A DNA stretch of 64,000 bases from an uncultured Blautia sp. (GTDB lineage: Bacteria; Bacillota; Clostridia; Lachnospirales; Lachnospiraceae), in the NCBI GenBank assembly GCA_900553515.1, contig USDN01000008.1, positions 3,869-67,868 of the forward strand, written 5' to 3'. Both the position numbers and the translations under genes were made by a program. The notes beneath the pieces are model-generated. The model saw only the letters and a list, made by a program, of their open reading frames with translations, did not search any database and was not told the DNA's origin. Positions 15,273 to 23,243 of this stretch are shown in pieces. Position 1 is the stretch's first letter; each line of letters begins with the position of its first letter.

Positions 15273-16382
15273 TTACTCCTGTTCTTTGGGAATGGTGATA
15301 AAAAGCCGGAACCCATTGTCTGTAGTGATCTGAAGGGTTCCCTTCAGTGATTCCAGCCGATCCTTCATATTGGAAAGACCGATGCCGCGGGAGCGGCTGT
15401 CAGAGGAAACGTGAACGTCCATTTTATCTGATGGATCGGATATTTTTCCATTGTCTTCGATACAGAGCTGATAAAGAGCCGGATGCTCTCTCAGGGTAAT
15501 ATGTGCCTCAGTGGCGCTGCTGTGTCTGGAGATATTGGAAAGTCCTTCTTTTATAATGCTGATAAAACAGTATTTGATCTCTTTTGGGACTTCATATCCC
15601 ATATCATAATCCAGTGTTACCGGACAGAACTGAAATTCCGAAGCCAGCCCGGCGACTGCATCTTTCAGGTTTACGGAATCATCATGAAGATCATGGACGC
15701 TTGTCCGGATGCTTGTCATGGCCTGATTCAGAGCCTGATCCAGATTTTCCAGTACAGAGTCCAGAGCAGGCTCTTTATTTATGGCTTTTGCCGCGCCGGT
15801 AAGAAGGATGGAACGGGAAAGGAGATGGCCTACATTGTCATGGATCTCCCGGGCAATACGGTTCCTTTCTTTCAGGGTGGCCGCATAGATTTCATAATTC
15901 TGCTTTTCCACAAGCATCCTGTTTTTTTCTGCAAGAAGGAGATTTTTCTCCGTACTGTCATCCCGGAGCTTCATAAGTGTCTGTTCCAGTTTCTCAGAGA
16001 CGTCTGTGCGGCGCTGCAGGCAGAAGGAAAGAACCATGAGCAGAAAGATCCACAGGAAGAGAAAGAGCCTGTTTTTATCTGAGGAGAAAATATGGCAGCA
16101 GCAGAGAATGCCTCCTGCAAAAACAGGGATATACAGATGATCCATAAAAAATATATAAAAAATCGCGGGAAAGAAAATACAGAGCCGGGGCAGCAAAAGA
16201 GAAGCGCCCATAAGGAGAAGCCCGGCAATCAGATGTACACGGGAGTTTTCCGTAACATATCCTGTGGAGCAAAAACAGAGACAGAGAAGAAATGCCAGTA
16301 CAAATTCATAGTCCGGCTTCCGGTATAAAAGAGAAAAGAAGCTGAACAGTATTAAAAATCCCATATCCTGAATGCGGTTCAT
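15273..16382 (-). CDS. Sensor histidine kinase (HisKA_3, DesK/LiaS-like)
   Basis: A 369-residue kinase with about four to five N-terminal membrane segments (residues 8-120) without a large extracellular domain, a coiled linker (130-165), the HisKA_3 motif AREIHDNVGHLLSR with His181, and a HATPase domain with N-box-like SNISRHS, E-D-N-G-K and RGIGLSNMKDRL. The architecture suits sensing within or at the membrane, as in antimicrobial-peptide or lipid-stress systems. RBS GGGAGGAA upstream. Diverges from an ABC-2 exporter. Confidence 0.9.
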   Translation of the reverse strand: MNRIQDMGFLILFSFFSLLYRKPDYEFVLAFLLCLCFCSTGYVTENSRVHLIAGLLLMGASLLLPRLCIFFPAIFYIFFMDHLYIPVFAGGILCCCHIFSSDKNRLFLFLWIFLLMVLSFCLQRRTDVSEKLEQTLMKLRDDSTEKNLLLAEKNRMLVEKQNYEIYAATLKERNRIAREIHDNVGHLLSRSILLTGAAKAINKEPALDSVLENLDQALNQAMTSIRTSVHDLHDDSVNLKDAVAGLASEFQFCPVTLDYDMGYEVPKEIKYCFISIIKEGLSNISRHSSATEAHITLREHPALYQLCIEDNGKISDPSDKMDVHVSSDSRSRGIGLSNMKDRLESLKGTLQITTDNGFRLFITIPKEQE

Positions 16383-16677
16383 AATGGTTCCTCCCGGTCA
16401 TGGAGCTGTCCAAAAACTGCTCCAGAGTGAATGCTGGTGATGCTTTCAGTATAATATAAAACCGCTTTTGTGGCAAAGAAAAAAGCTTCTTCATGGAAGA
16501 TCGTGACATTTGTCATATGAGAAGATGACGGCGCTCACTACCGGAGGAGGAAAAGGGCTGCTATAATACCGGTAAGATCAGTAAAAACCACAGGCGGATA
16601 TAAACGGCAAACCGGACAGGAATATGGTCTCCGGGTAAGGCCGGAGAATAACAGGAATGCCGGAAAAGGAGGAGATT
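16383..16677. promoter_or_regulatory. Divergent two-component / ABC exporter promoter region
   Basis: On the plus strand TATAAT (16562-16567) lacks a good -35. The palindrome TGACATTTGTCA at 16504-16515 is centred about 64 nt before the expected start site, a position typical for activation by NarL-type regulators. A further TGACGGCGCTCA lies at 16526-16537. On the minus strand an AT-rich TATTATACT near 16449-16457 may be the kinase -10. Confidence 0.5.
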
Positions 16678-17637
16678 ATGGGCAGAACAGAATGGGAAAA
16701 AGAAGGAATCGTACATATAGAAAATCTGGTAAAAAGATATGGATCTCTGGTGGCGCTGGATCATCTGAACCTGGATATCATGGAGGGGGAGATCTTTGGG
16801 CTTCTGGGACCAAACGGTTCCGGAAAAACAACTGCCATCAGCTGTATGCTGGCGCTTTTGAAATATGACAAGGGAAGTATCCGGATCATGGGTGAGGAGA
16901 TGTCTCCGGACAGCTACGAGGTAAAAAGCCAGATCGGCATTGTGCTTCAGAATGTGGCGGTTTTTGAGGAACTGACCGTATATGAAAACATTGATTATTT
17001 CTGCGGGCTCTATGTGAAAGACCGAAAAAGAAAAAAGCAGCTTGTGGAGGAAGCGCTTGTATTTACCGGACTTGAGGATTACCGGAAAATGCGTCCCAAA
17101 AAGCTTTCGGGCGGTCTTTTGAGAAGACTGAACATTGCCTGCGGCATTGCTCATAAACCGAAGCTCATCATTCTGGACGAACCTACCGTGGCAGTGGATC
17201 CTCAGAGCCGGAACAGGATACTGGAGGGAATCAGAGAGCTGAACCGTCAGGGCTCCACTATTATATACACTTCTCATTACATGGAAGAGGTAGAGCAGCT
17301 TTGCAGCAGGATCGCCATAATGGATCATGGAAGAAGCGTTGCGGTGGGAACCAAAGAGCAGCTTACGGGAATGATCAAAACAGGAGAAAAGATAACGATC
17401 GAGGCGGCATCGCTGAATCAGGAACAGCTTGCACAGATCAGACAGCTTCCGCATGTGTTTCAGGTGGATTACAAAGATGATATTCTTACGGTTCACTGTA
17501 CAGAGGCAAAAAATAATCTGGTAAAAATCCTGCATTATCTGGAGGAGCAGGAGGCAGCCTTTGGAAGGGTATATTCAGAGCTTCCCACTCTCAATGACGT
17601 ATTTCTTGAGATCACGGGGAAACAGCTTCGGGACTAG
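16678..17637 (+). CDS. ABC exporter ATP-binding protein
   Basis: A 319-residue ABC ATPase. Walker A is GPNGSGKTT near residue 44, the Q-loop near 90, signature LSGGLLRRL (instead of LSGGQ) near 142, Walker B LIILDEPTVAVDP near 162-174, and switch His in YTSHYMEEVEQLC near 200. The C-terminal extension is typical of DrrA/CcmA-like drug and lipid exporters. Start at 16678 follows AGGAGGAG. Two ABC-2 permeases follow. Export of an antimicrobial compound or peptide is plausible but unproven. Confidence 0.9.
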   Translation: MGRTEWEKEGIVHIENLVKRYGSLVALDHLNLDIMEGEIFGLLGPNGSGKTTAISCMLALLKYDKGSIRIMGEEMSPDSYEVKSQIGIVLQNVAVFEELTVYENIDYFCGLYVKDRKRKKQLVEEALVFTGLEDYRKMRPKKLSGGLLRRLNIACGIAHKPKLIILDEPTVAVDPQSRNRILEGIRELNRQGSTIIYTSHYMEEVEQLCSRIAIMDHGRSVAVGTKEQLTGMIKTGEKITIEAASLNQEQLAQIRQLPHVFQVDYKDDILTVHCTEAKNNLVKILHYLEEQEAAFGRVYSELPTLNDVFLEITGKQLRD

Positions 17638-17646
17638 GAGGAGATT

Positions 17647-18765
17647 ATGAGAGATCTGATAAGGTACAGTATCATAAGAAAAGTCAAAAATTTTAATATT
17701 TTATTCTGGCCCTGTCTTTTTCCGCTGATTATGGGAACTTTGTTCTACTTTGCCTTTGGAAATATGTCTGAGGCGGATTTTGAGACAGTACAGGCGGCAT
17801 ATGTGGAAGAAAAAAAGGATCCGGCTTTTGCCGGATTTCTGGAGGAACTGGATCAGGAAGGCTCTGTGATAAGGGTTGAAAAAATGACAGAGGAACAGGC
17901 TTCCGGAAAACTGGCGGCCCGGGAGATCCAGGGGATTTTTTTTGGAGGGGAGACTCCTTACCTGCAGGTAGCAGGCAGCGGAATGGCACAGAGCATTATG
18001 CAGAGCCTGCTGGAAAGCTACCTTAACGGAAAACATATCATGGAAACTGTGGCAGAGATTCATCCGGAAAAACTGCGGCAGGCGGCAGACGCTATTTCAG
18101 ATTATCGGGAACTGGTGGAAAATGTTTCTCTCGGAGGCAGGACGACCAACGGCAACGCGGGATTTTTTTATGCGCTGATCGGAATGGCATGTCTGTATGG
18201 ATGTTTTGTGGGTATGGGGTCTGCCTGCTGGCTTCAGGCAAATGTAACGTATCTGGCCGCAAGGCAGTGCGCATCTCCGGTACACAGGATGACCATGATC
18301 CTTACAGAAGTTCTGACATCCTTTGGACTTCATTTTCTGAACGTAGTGATTCTGATTTTTTATCTGAAATATGTGCTGCGGATGGAATTTCAGGGAAGTA
18401 CGGGGGATATGCTGCTGGTATCCATGGCGGGGTGCATCGTAGGTGTGAGTATGGGAATCTTTGTATCCAGCGCGTCCCGGCTCAGTGAAAAAATCAAGGT
18501 AGGGATCATGCTGGCGATTTCCATGACAGCCAGCACTCTGGCAGGTCTGATGAACGTAGAAATCAAATATGCGGTAGACCAGAAGTTTCCGCTGATTAAT
18601 AAGCTGAATCCGGCGGCTCTGATATCAGATGCTTTTTACTGCATCAATGTTTATGAGAACCCTGCGCGTATGCGGAACAATATTCTTACGCTGACAGCCA
18701 TGGCGGCAGTGCTGACAGCGGCTTCATTTCTGGTAGTCAGGAGGGAACGTTATGACAGTATTTAA
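17647..18765 (+). CDS. ABC-2 family exporter permease
   Basis: A 372-residue permease: one N-terminal helix (about residues 17-37), a large extracytoplasmic domain (about 38-170), and five helices in the C-terminal half, the usual ABC-2 layout. It starts 9 nt after the ATPase behind AGGAGGAG and overlaps the next permease by 14 nt, so the three genes form one transcript. Confidence 0.88.
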   Translation: MRDLIRYSIIRKVKNFNILFWPCLFPLIMGTLFYFAFGNMSEADFETVQAAYVEEKKDPAFAGFLEELDQEGSVIRVEKMTEEQASGKLAAREIQGIFFGGETPYLQVAGSGMAQSIMQSLLESYLNGKHIMETVAEIHPEKLRQAADAISDYRELVENVSLGGRTTNGNAGFFYALIGMACLYGCFVGMGSACWLQANVTYLAARQCASPVHRMTMILTEVLTSFGLHFLNVVILIFYLKYVLRMEFQGSTGDMLLVSMAGCIVGVSMGIFVSSASRLSEKIKVGIMLAISMTASTLAGLMNVEIKYAVDQKFPLINKLNPAALISDAFYCINVYENPARMRNNILTLTAMAAVLTAASFLVVRRERYDSI

Positions 18766-19897
18766 AGGATATATGAAGGTAATCCGCCAGAACTGGGGAC
18801 TGATCCTTCTGTATGTGGCAATCTTTTTTGCATGTACGATCCTGATGCAGTCCATGGCAGGAAAAACAGAAAAAAGCTATCAGGCAGAGTCGCTGAAGGT
18901 AGCTGTGGCAGACGGGGACGGAGGGATTCTGGCAAAAGCCCTGGAAGCATATCTGGGAAACTTCCATGAAATCATTCCCATGGAAAATGAGATTTCCGCC
19001 ATGCAGGAAAAGCTTTTTTATCGTGAGGTGGAGTACATTGTACGGATTCCGGATAATTTTGTCGAAAAATGCATCCTGAATGGGGAAAAAATATCAGTTA
19101 CCACTATTCCTGACACCTATTCCGGCATTTATGTGGATCACCAGATCAACAGTTTTCTCAATAATGCAGGAACCTGTCTGGCAGCAGGTTTTTCGGAAGA
19201 AGAAGCAGCCCGGGCGCTGACAGATGAGGTTCCGGTAAAGGTAGCGCTGGCCGGAAAGAACGGCAGTACAGACAATCCGGGATACATGTATTATTTCCGG
19301 TATCTGCCATATCTGTTTCTGGCTCTGTTTGGATTTGTAGCAGGGAATATACTGATTGTTTTCAGCAAAAAAGAGGTAAAAAACAGAATGCTGGCGTCTC
19401 CGGTATCTGCCAGACGCCAGAGTCTGGAGGGACTTCTGAGCCTGGCGTTTTTTGGAGGGGCTGTACTGCTCTTTGTTCTTTTTGCAGCAGCGATCTATTA
19501 TGGGAAAGATCTTTATGGAAATGAAAATTTTGGATATTATCTTTTGAATACACTGGCAGTATTTCTGGTGTCCATGTCCGTGGCATATCTGGCAGGAACA
19601 CTTGCTCCGAATAAGGACGCCCTTACCGGGATCGTGAACATTCTTTCTCTTGGAATGTGCTTTCTGTGCGGTGTGTTTGTTCCGTTAGAATATATTTCCA
19701 AAGGTGTAAAAACTGTCAGCCAGTTCCTTCCGGTATACTGGTATGAAAGGGCGAATGATATTCTGGGCAGTTTTACTGTGCTTACGGAAAATGCAAGGAT
19801 ACAGATCCTTCAGGCAGTTGGAATACAGCTGGTATTCTGTATTGCGCTGGTAAGCCTGACTCTGGTGATCGGCAAATACAGAAGAGTGGGAAGATAA
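18752..19897 (+). CDS. ABC-2 family exporter permease (second subunit)
   Basis: A 381-residue permease of the same topology as the preceding one: helix near 15-33, an external domain to about 185, then five helices, including the FVPLEYI and FLPVYWYERANDIL region common in ABC-2 (YhgE/Pip-like and LagD-type) permeases. Ribosome binding site AGGAGG overlaps the end of the first permease gene, suggesting translational coupling and a heterodimeric exporter. Confidence 0.88.
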   Translation: MTVFKGYMKVIRQNWGLILLYVAIFFACTILMQSMAGKTEKSYQAESLKVAVADGDGGILAKALEAYLGNFHEIIPMENEISAMQEKLFYREVEYIVRIPDNFVEKCILNGEKISVTTIPDTYSGIYVDHQINSFLNNAGTCLAAGFSEEEAARALTDEVPVKVALAGKNGSTDNPGYMYYFRYLPYLFLALFGFVAGNILIVFSKKEVKNRMLASPVSARRQSLEGLLSLAFFGGAVLLFVLFAAAIYYGKDLYGNENFGYYLLNTLAVFLVSMSVAYLAGTLAPNKDALTGIVNILSLGMCFLCGVFVPLEYISKGVKTVSQFLPVYWYERANDILGSFTVLTENARIQILQAVGIQLVFCIALVSLTLVIGKYRRVGR

Positions 19898-20087
19898 GGT
19901 GATTTTGTCACAGACTGACATAAAATTTCCGTGTATGATAAGACCATAAAATAAATCCCGAAGAAAAAGGGAAGTCTATAACTACGAAACAGACGGCTGC
20001 CGGAGGCGGCAGAAAGAGTTTCTTATAAAAATACACACAGCCCCGGAACAACAGAAGAATACAGGCAGGGGCGGACAGGAGGAAAAT
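19898..20087 (+). promoter_or_regulatory. Structured trxA leader with operator-like palindrome
   Basis: A probable -10 TATGAT is at 19934-19939. Where the -35 should lie, the palindrome TGTCA-CAGAC-TGACA (19906-19920) is found, extended by flanking T and A runs, suggesting a regulator site. The leader (about 140 nt) contains the hairpin CTGCCG-GAGG-CGGCAG (19996-20011), enclosed by GAAAC/GTTTC. The ribosome binding site is AGGAGG at 20078-20083. Confidence 0.5.
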
Positions 20088-20396
20088 ATGTCAGCTTTAA
20101 ATATTACAAAAAATAATTTTCATGAAGAGGTTATGAACAGTGATAAACCTGTGCTTCTGGATTTCTGGGCAGGCTGGTGCGGACCATGCAGGATGCTCTC
20201 TCCGGTGGTGGATGAGATCGCAGAGGAGAATGACGATATCAAGGTCTGCAAGATCAATGTGGACGAGCAGCAGGATCTGGCTTCCGAGTTTAAGATCATG
20301 ACCATCCCTACCCTGATGGTTTTTAAAAACGGAGAATTGCAGAGCCGTTCCATGGGAGTAAAACCAAAGGAAGAAATTCTGGAAATGCTCCAGTAA
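20088..20396 (+). CDS. trxA: Thioredoxin
   Basis: A 102-residue thioredoxin with the active site W30-C31-G-P-C34 and the conserved cis-proline segment TIPTLMVFKNG near residues 73-83. It reduces protein disulfides in the cytoplasm; a thioredoxin reductase is not in the window. It was probably originally convergent with the Crp/Fnr gene, sharing one terminator; an R-M island is now inserted there. Confidence 0.95.
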   Translation: MSALNITKNNFHEEVMNSDKPVLLDFWAGWCGPCRMLSPVVDEIAEENDDIKVCKINVDEQQDLASEFKIMTIPTLMVFKNGELQSRSMGVKPKEEILEMLQ

Positions 20397-20416
20397 GGGA
20401 AACAGATCATAGAAAG

Positions 20417-20478
20417 AAAAACAGGGAATTCCGTTAAACGACAGGTGTCGGAAAACGGGGTTCCCTGTTTTGTGTAAA
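20417..20478. repeat. 62-bp direct repeat, copy 1 (intrinsic terminator)
   Basis: Identical over 62 nt to 22401-22462. The repeat contains a complete rho-independent terminator (AACAGGGAA... paired with ...TTCCCTGTT, followed by TTT). It ends the trxA transcript. Confidence 0.95.
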
Positions 20479-20487
20479 ATAATAAAG

Positions 20488-20516
20488 TTGATTTTGCAAT
20501 ACTAATGAAGTAAAAT
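20488..20516 (+). promoter_or_regulatory. Promoter of the R-M operon
   Basis: TTGATT (20488-20493), 17-nt spacer, TAAAAT (20511-20516), just inside the left repeat. No separate controller (C protein) gene is present. Confidence 0.6.
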
Positions 20517-20570
20517 TGGGATAAGTATAACAGAAAACAGCTTGGAAGTTATTGTGTGAAGGAGACTTAA

Positions 20571-21185
20571 ATGAATAGTGGGGATGAGCAATTAGTTGAG
20601 ATTATAATGAAATACAGAGAGAAACTGCAAAAGAAAATTAGAGAACGAAAAGCTGAAATGGAAGCGGATCATAATGACCATTACATGTTGTATAATGCTT
20701 TGGGGTTTACAGGTGATGAGGGATATCAAATTGATTTTCAGCAAAATGTAGGCAGATTTTTATATAAATATGCAGGCTCTTTAATAGAAGAATTAGCTAT
20801 AAAATGTTTCAAAATTGCACATCCGGATGCACAGGAAAAAGTGAGACTGAAAAATACGATTGACCAGAGTCCTAAAACCATTGAAATTGATTGTCTGATA
20901 GGAAACCGTGCGATCGAACTGAAGTGGAAGGATGCGACGACGGATGGCGATCATATTAAGAAGGAGCATAAAAGAGTAAAAATCATACGAGAAGCAGGAT
21001 ATATTCCTGTCAGAATTATGTTTTTTGAGCCAAATTGCAATCAGGCTATTCGTATTCAGGCGAAATTGAAAGATTTGTATCAGGAACTTGGCGGCGAGTA
21101 TTATTCGGGCGATTCTGCATGGGGATATTTAAAGAATGATACAGGTATCGATTTGAGGTCAGTAATAGAAAGAAATGGAAAGTGA
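20571..21185 (+). CDS. ApaLI-like type II restriction endonuclease
   Basis: A 204-residue protein of the ApaLI-like restriction endonuclease family. The PD-(D/E)XK active site is visible as I-E-I-D107 ... A-I-E116-L-K118-W, followed by the family-typical DATTDGDHIKKEH and IPVRIMFFEPN. ApaLI itself recognises GTGCAC; whether this enzyme does is inference from family. GAAGGAG ribosome binding site. The methyltransferase gene begins 4 nt after its stop. Confidence 0.8.
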   Translation: MNSGDEQLVEIIMKYREKLQKKIRERKAEMEADHNDHYMLYNALGFTGDEGYQIDFQQNVGRFLYKYAGSLIEELAIKCFKIAHPDAQEKVRLKNTIDQSPKTIEIDCLIGNRAIELKWKDATTDGDHIKKEHKRVKIIREAGYIPVRIMFFEPNCNQAIRIQAKLKDLYQELGGEYYSGDSAWGYLKNDTGIDLRSVIERNGK

Positions 21186-21189
21186 TTAG

Positions 21190-22401
21190 ATGGACATTAA
21201 TAATGTTTACTGTGGAGACTGCTACAATTTAATGAGAGAGTTAGCAGATGAGACAATAGATGCCATATATATGGATCCCCCTTTTTTTACACAGGAAACA
21301 CAAAAATTAACAAATAAAGAGGGCGTTGAATATTCCTTTGAAGATTCCTGGGAGGATATGGAATCCTATGTAAAATATATAAAGAAACGTCTCATGGAAT
21401 GTAAAAGAATATTGAAAAAAACAGGGAGCATATTTGTACACTGCGATAGAAATGCTTCTCATTATTTAAAAATTGCACTGGATCAGGTATTTGGGATAGA
21501 TAATTTTCAAAGTGAAATTGTATGGTCATATAAAAGATGGTCAAATTCTAAAAAGGGATTATTAAATAATCACCAGATTATTTTTTTCTACAGTAAAACT
21601 CAGAAATTCAAATTTAATACAATCTTTACAGATTATTCGGAAACTACAAATGTCGATCAGATACTGCAGGAGCGTGTAAGAGATAAAAATGGAAAGTCAA
21701 CGTATAAAACAGATGAAAACGGACAGGCGGTTATAGGAAAAGCCAAAAAAGGCGTGCCGTTATCAGATGTCTGGGAAATTCCTTATTTGAATCCAAAAGC
21801 AAAGGAGCGGGTCGGCTATCCTACACAAAAACCAGTTATTTTATTAGAAAGGATAATTAAACTGGTTACGGAAGAAGGGGATATTGTATTGGATCCATTT
21901 ATGGGATCAGGAACAACAATGGTCGCAAGTAAGCTGTTAAATAGAAATTTTTTAGGATTTGATATCATGAACAAGGCAATAGAACTTACACGGGACAGGC
22001 TTAAAAATATTGTTAAAACAGAATCGCTTTTATTAAAAAAGGGAAAAAAGGCATATCAAAATTTAGAGGAAGACTGTATGGCTCTGATAAAAAGTATGAA
22101 TGCTGTTCCGGTACAGAGAAATTCGGGTATAGATGGATTTCTGAAGGAATATATTGACGGAAGTTCTGTTGCAATAAGAATACAACGTGAAAATGAAACC
22201 TTATCAGAAACCGTTTATAAATTGCTTAAAGCAACGAAAAACAAAAGCTGTTCATATGTGGTTGTGATTCGTACTCATAAGGATTATACGGATACCTTTG
22301 ATTATACGGATATTCCTGATGGAGTATTGATTATAGACAGGTATGATTTGCAGATACGGGAATTAACAAAGCTATTTAAAAAGAAAATTGCAGCAGGATA
22401 A
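21190..22401 (+). CDS. DNA methyltransferase of the R-M pair (N6/N4 beta-class)
   Basis: A 403-residue amino-methyltransferase. Catalytic motif IV DPPF is at residues 29-32 and SAM-binding motif I DPFMGSGTT at 235-243, the order of the beta class; DPPF favours N6-adenine over N4-cytosine. Residues about 265-403 form an additional C-terminal domain not needed for catalysis in the family core, perhaps for pairing with this endonuclease or target recognition. The last base of its TAA stop is the first base of the right 62-bp repeat. Confidence 0.88.
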   Translation: MDINNVYCGDCYNLMRELADETIDAIYMDPPFFTQETQKLTNKEGVEYSFEDSWEDMESYVKYIKKRLMECKRILKKTGSIFVHCDRNASHYLKIALDQVFGIDNFQSEIVWSYKRWSNSKKGLLNNHQIIFFYSKTQKFKFNTIFTDYSETTNVDQILQERVRDKNGKSTYKTDENGQAVIGKAKKGVPLSDVWEIPYLNPKAKERVGYPTQKPVILLERIIKLVTEEGDIVLDPFMGSGTTMVASKLLNRNFLGFDIMNKAIELTRDRLKNIVKTESLLLKKGKKAYQNLEEDCMALIKSMNAVPVQRNSGIDGFLKEYIDGSSVAIRIQRENETLSETVYKLLKATKNKSCSYVVVIRTHKDYTDTFDYTDIPDGVLIIDRYDLQIRELTKLFKKKIAAG

Positions 22402-22462
22402 AAAACAGGGAATTCCGTTAAACGACAGGTGTCGGAAAACGGGGTTCCCTGTTTTGTGTAAA
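22401..22462. repeat. 62-bp direct repeat, copy 2 (intrinsic terminator)
   Basis: Perfect copy of 20417-20478. It begins at the methyltransferase stop codon and ends 3 nt before the stop of the convergent Crp/Fnr gene. It serves as terminator for the R-M genes and possibly, in the other direction, for the regulator. Confidence 0.95.
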
Positions 22463-22465
22463 TAT

Positions 22466-23122
22466 TTATTCTGAAATTTCTTCCAGCTTTTTTTTGTCGG
22501 TAAGCTCGATGGTTCCTCTGGAAAGTTTCACAAGCCCTTCGCTCTGGAAATAGCGGAGCATCCTTGTCACTACCTCCCGGGCTGTTCCAAGGTGGTTGGC
22601 GATTTTTTCATGGGTGATCTTCAGGGAGTCTGTATTGTCAAGAATACTTTCTTCCACCAAAAATGCAGCAAGGCGTTTGTCAAAGCTTTTCCACATAATC
22701 TGTTCGATGAGCCACATGACCTCGGTAAACCGGCTTCCCATGATCTGGTTGGAAAAGTTGGCTACAGCAGCAGATTCTTCCATGAGTTTTTTATAAATAT
22801 GAGGAGGCAGGACAATGACCTCACTGTCTTTTTCTGCTTCTATGATAACTTCAAACTGAATGTTGCGCATGATACAGGAGGCAGAAAAAATGCAGACATC
22901 TCGTTCAAAGAGACGATAGAGAGTGATCTCTCTGCCTTCGTCAGAGATAATATAAGCCCGGAGCTGTCCGGAAAGGATCAGTAAAAGTCCCAGACAGTCA
23001 ACAGAGCCATTATGGAGAACCGTTCCTCTGGGGACAGAACGGGTCTGAGAAGACTGGGAAATTATTTTTTGCTGAGCCGGGGTAAGCTTATCCCAAATGG
23101 GAAAATGTGTTGATAAGTCCAT
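22466..23122 (-). CDS. Crp/Fnr-family transcriptional regulator
   Basis: A 218-residue regulator: cyclic-nucleotide-binding-like beta roll (residues about 20-120), a long dimerisation helix (about 120-145) and a C-terminal winged HTH (THEKIANHLGTAREVVTRMLRYF, cited in part, about 168-190). Four-cysteine Fnr iron-sulfur ligands are not evident: Cys43, Cys77 and Cys83 only, so redox sensing is uncertain. It diverges from the mutarotase-like gene and is convergent with the thioredoxin/R-M block. Confidence 0.88.
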   Translation of the reverse strand: MDLSTHFPIWDKLTPAQQKIISQSSQTRSVPRGTVLHNGSVDCLGLLLILSGQLRAYIISDEGREITLYRLFERDVCIFSASCIMRNIQFEVIIEAEKDSEVIVLPPHIYKKLMEESAAVANFSNQIMGSRFTEVMWLIEQIMWKSFDKRLAAFLVEESILDNTDSLKITHEKIANHLGTAREVVTRMLRYFQSEGLVKLSRGTIELTDKKKLEEISE

Positions 23123-23243
23123 GGCAGATCACTCCTTTTTTTATACTACAGTTTAGTATATAAAACAGGAGGAAATCTGTCAAACGTCTGGAAAATAAAT
23201 ATTGCGTGTGATAAAATTATGTTACAGCAGAAGGAGGAGAAAA
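23123..23243. promoter_or_regulatory. Divergent region with TATACT-N7-AGTATA palindrome
   Basis: A TATACT-N7-AGTATA inverted repeat occupies about 23142-23160 between the Crp/Fnr gene and the mutarotase-like gene. It could be an operator or simply overlapping divergent -10 boxes. AAGGAGGAG at 23230-23238 is the ribosome binding site for ATG 23244. Confidence 0.4.

Larger units (their letters stand above)
20479..22462. mobile_element. Restriction-modification island with long terminal duplication
   Basis: A restriction endonuclease gene and a methyltransferase gene lie between two perfect 62-bp direct repeats. The island is visibly more AT-rich than trxA and the Crp/Fnr gene on either side. 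There is no integrase or transposase. Removal of one repeat plus the two genes would leave trxA and the Crp/Fnr gene convergent on a single terminator. Confidence 0.8.

Noticed and set aside
22466..23122. Oxygen-sensing Fnr with a 4Fe-4S cluster
   Set aside because: The usual four-cysteine ligand arrangement is not apparent, so I call only Crp/Fnr family.
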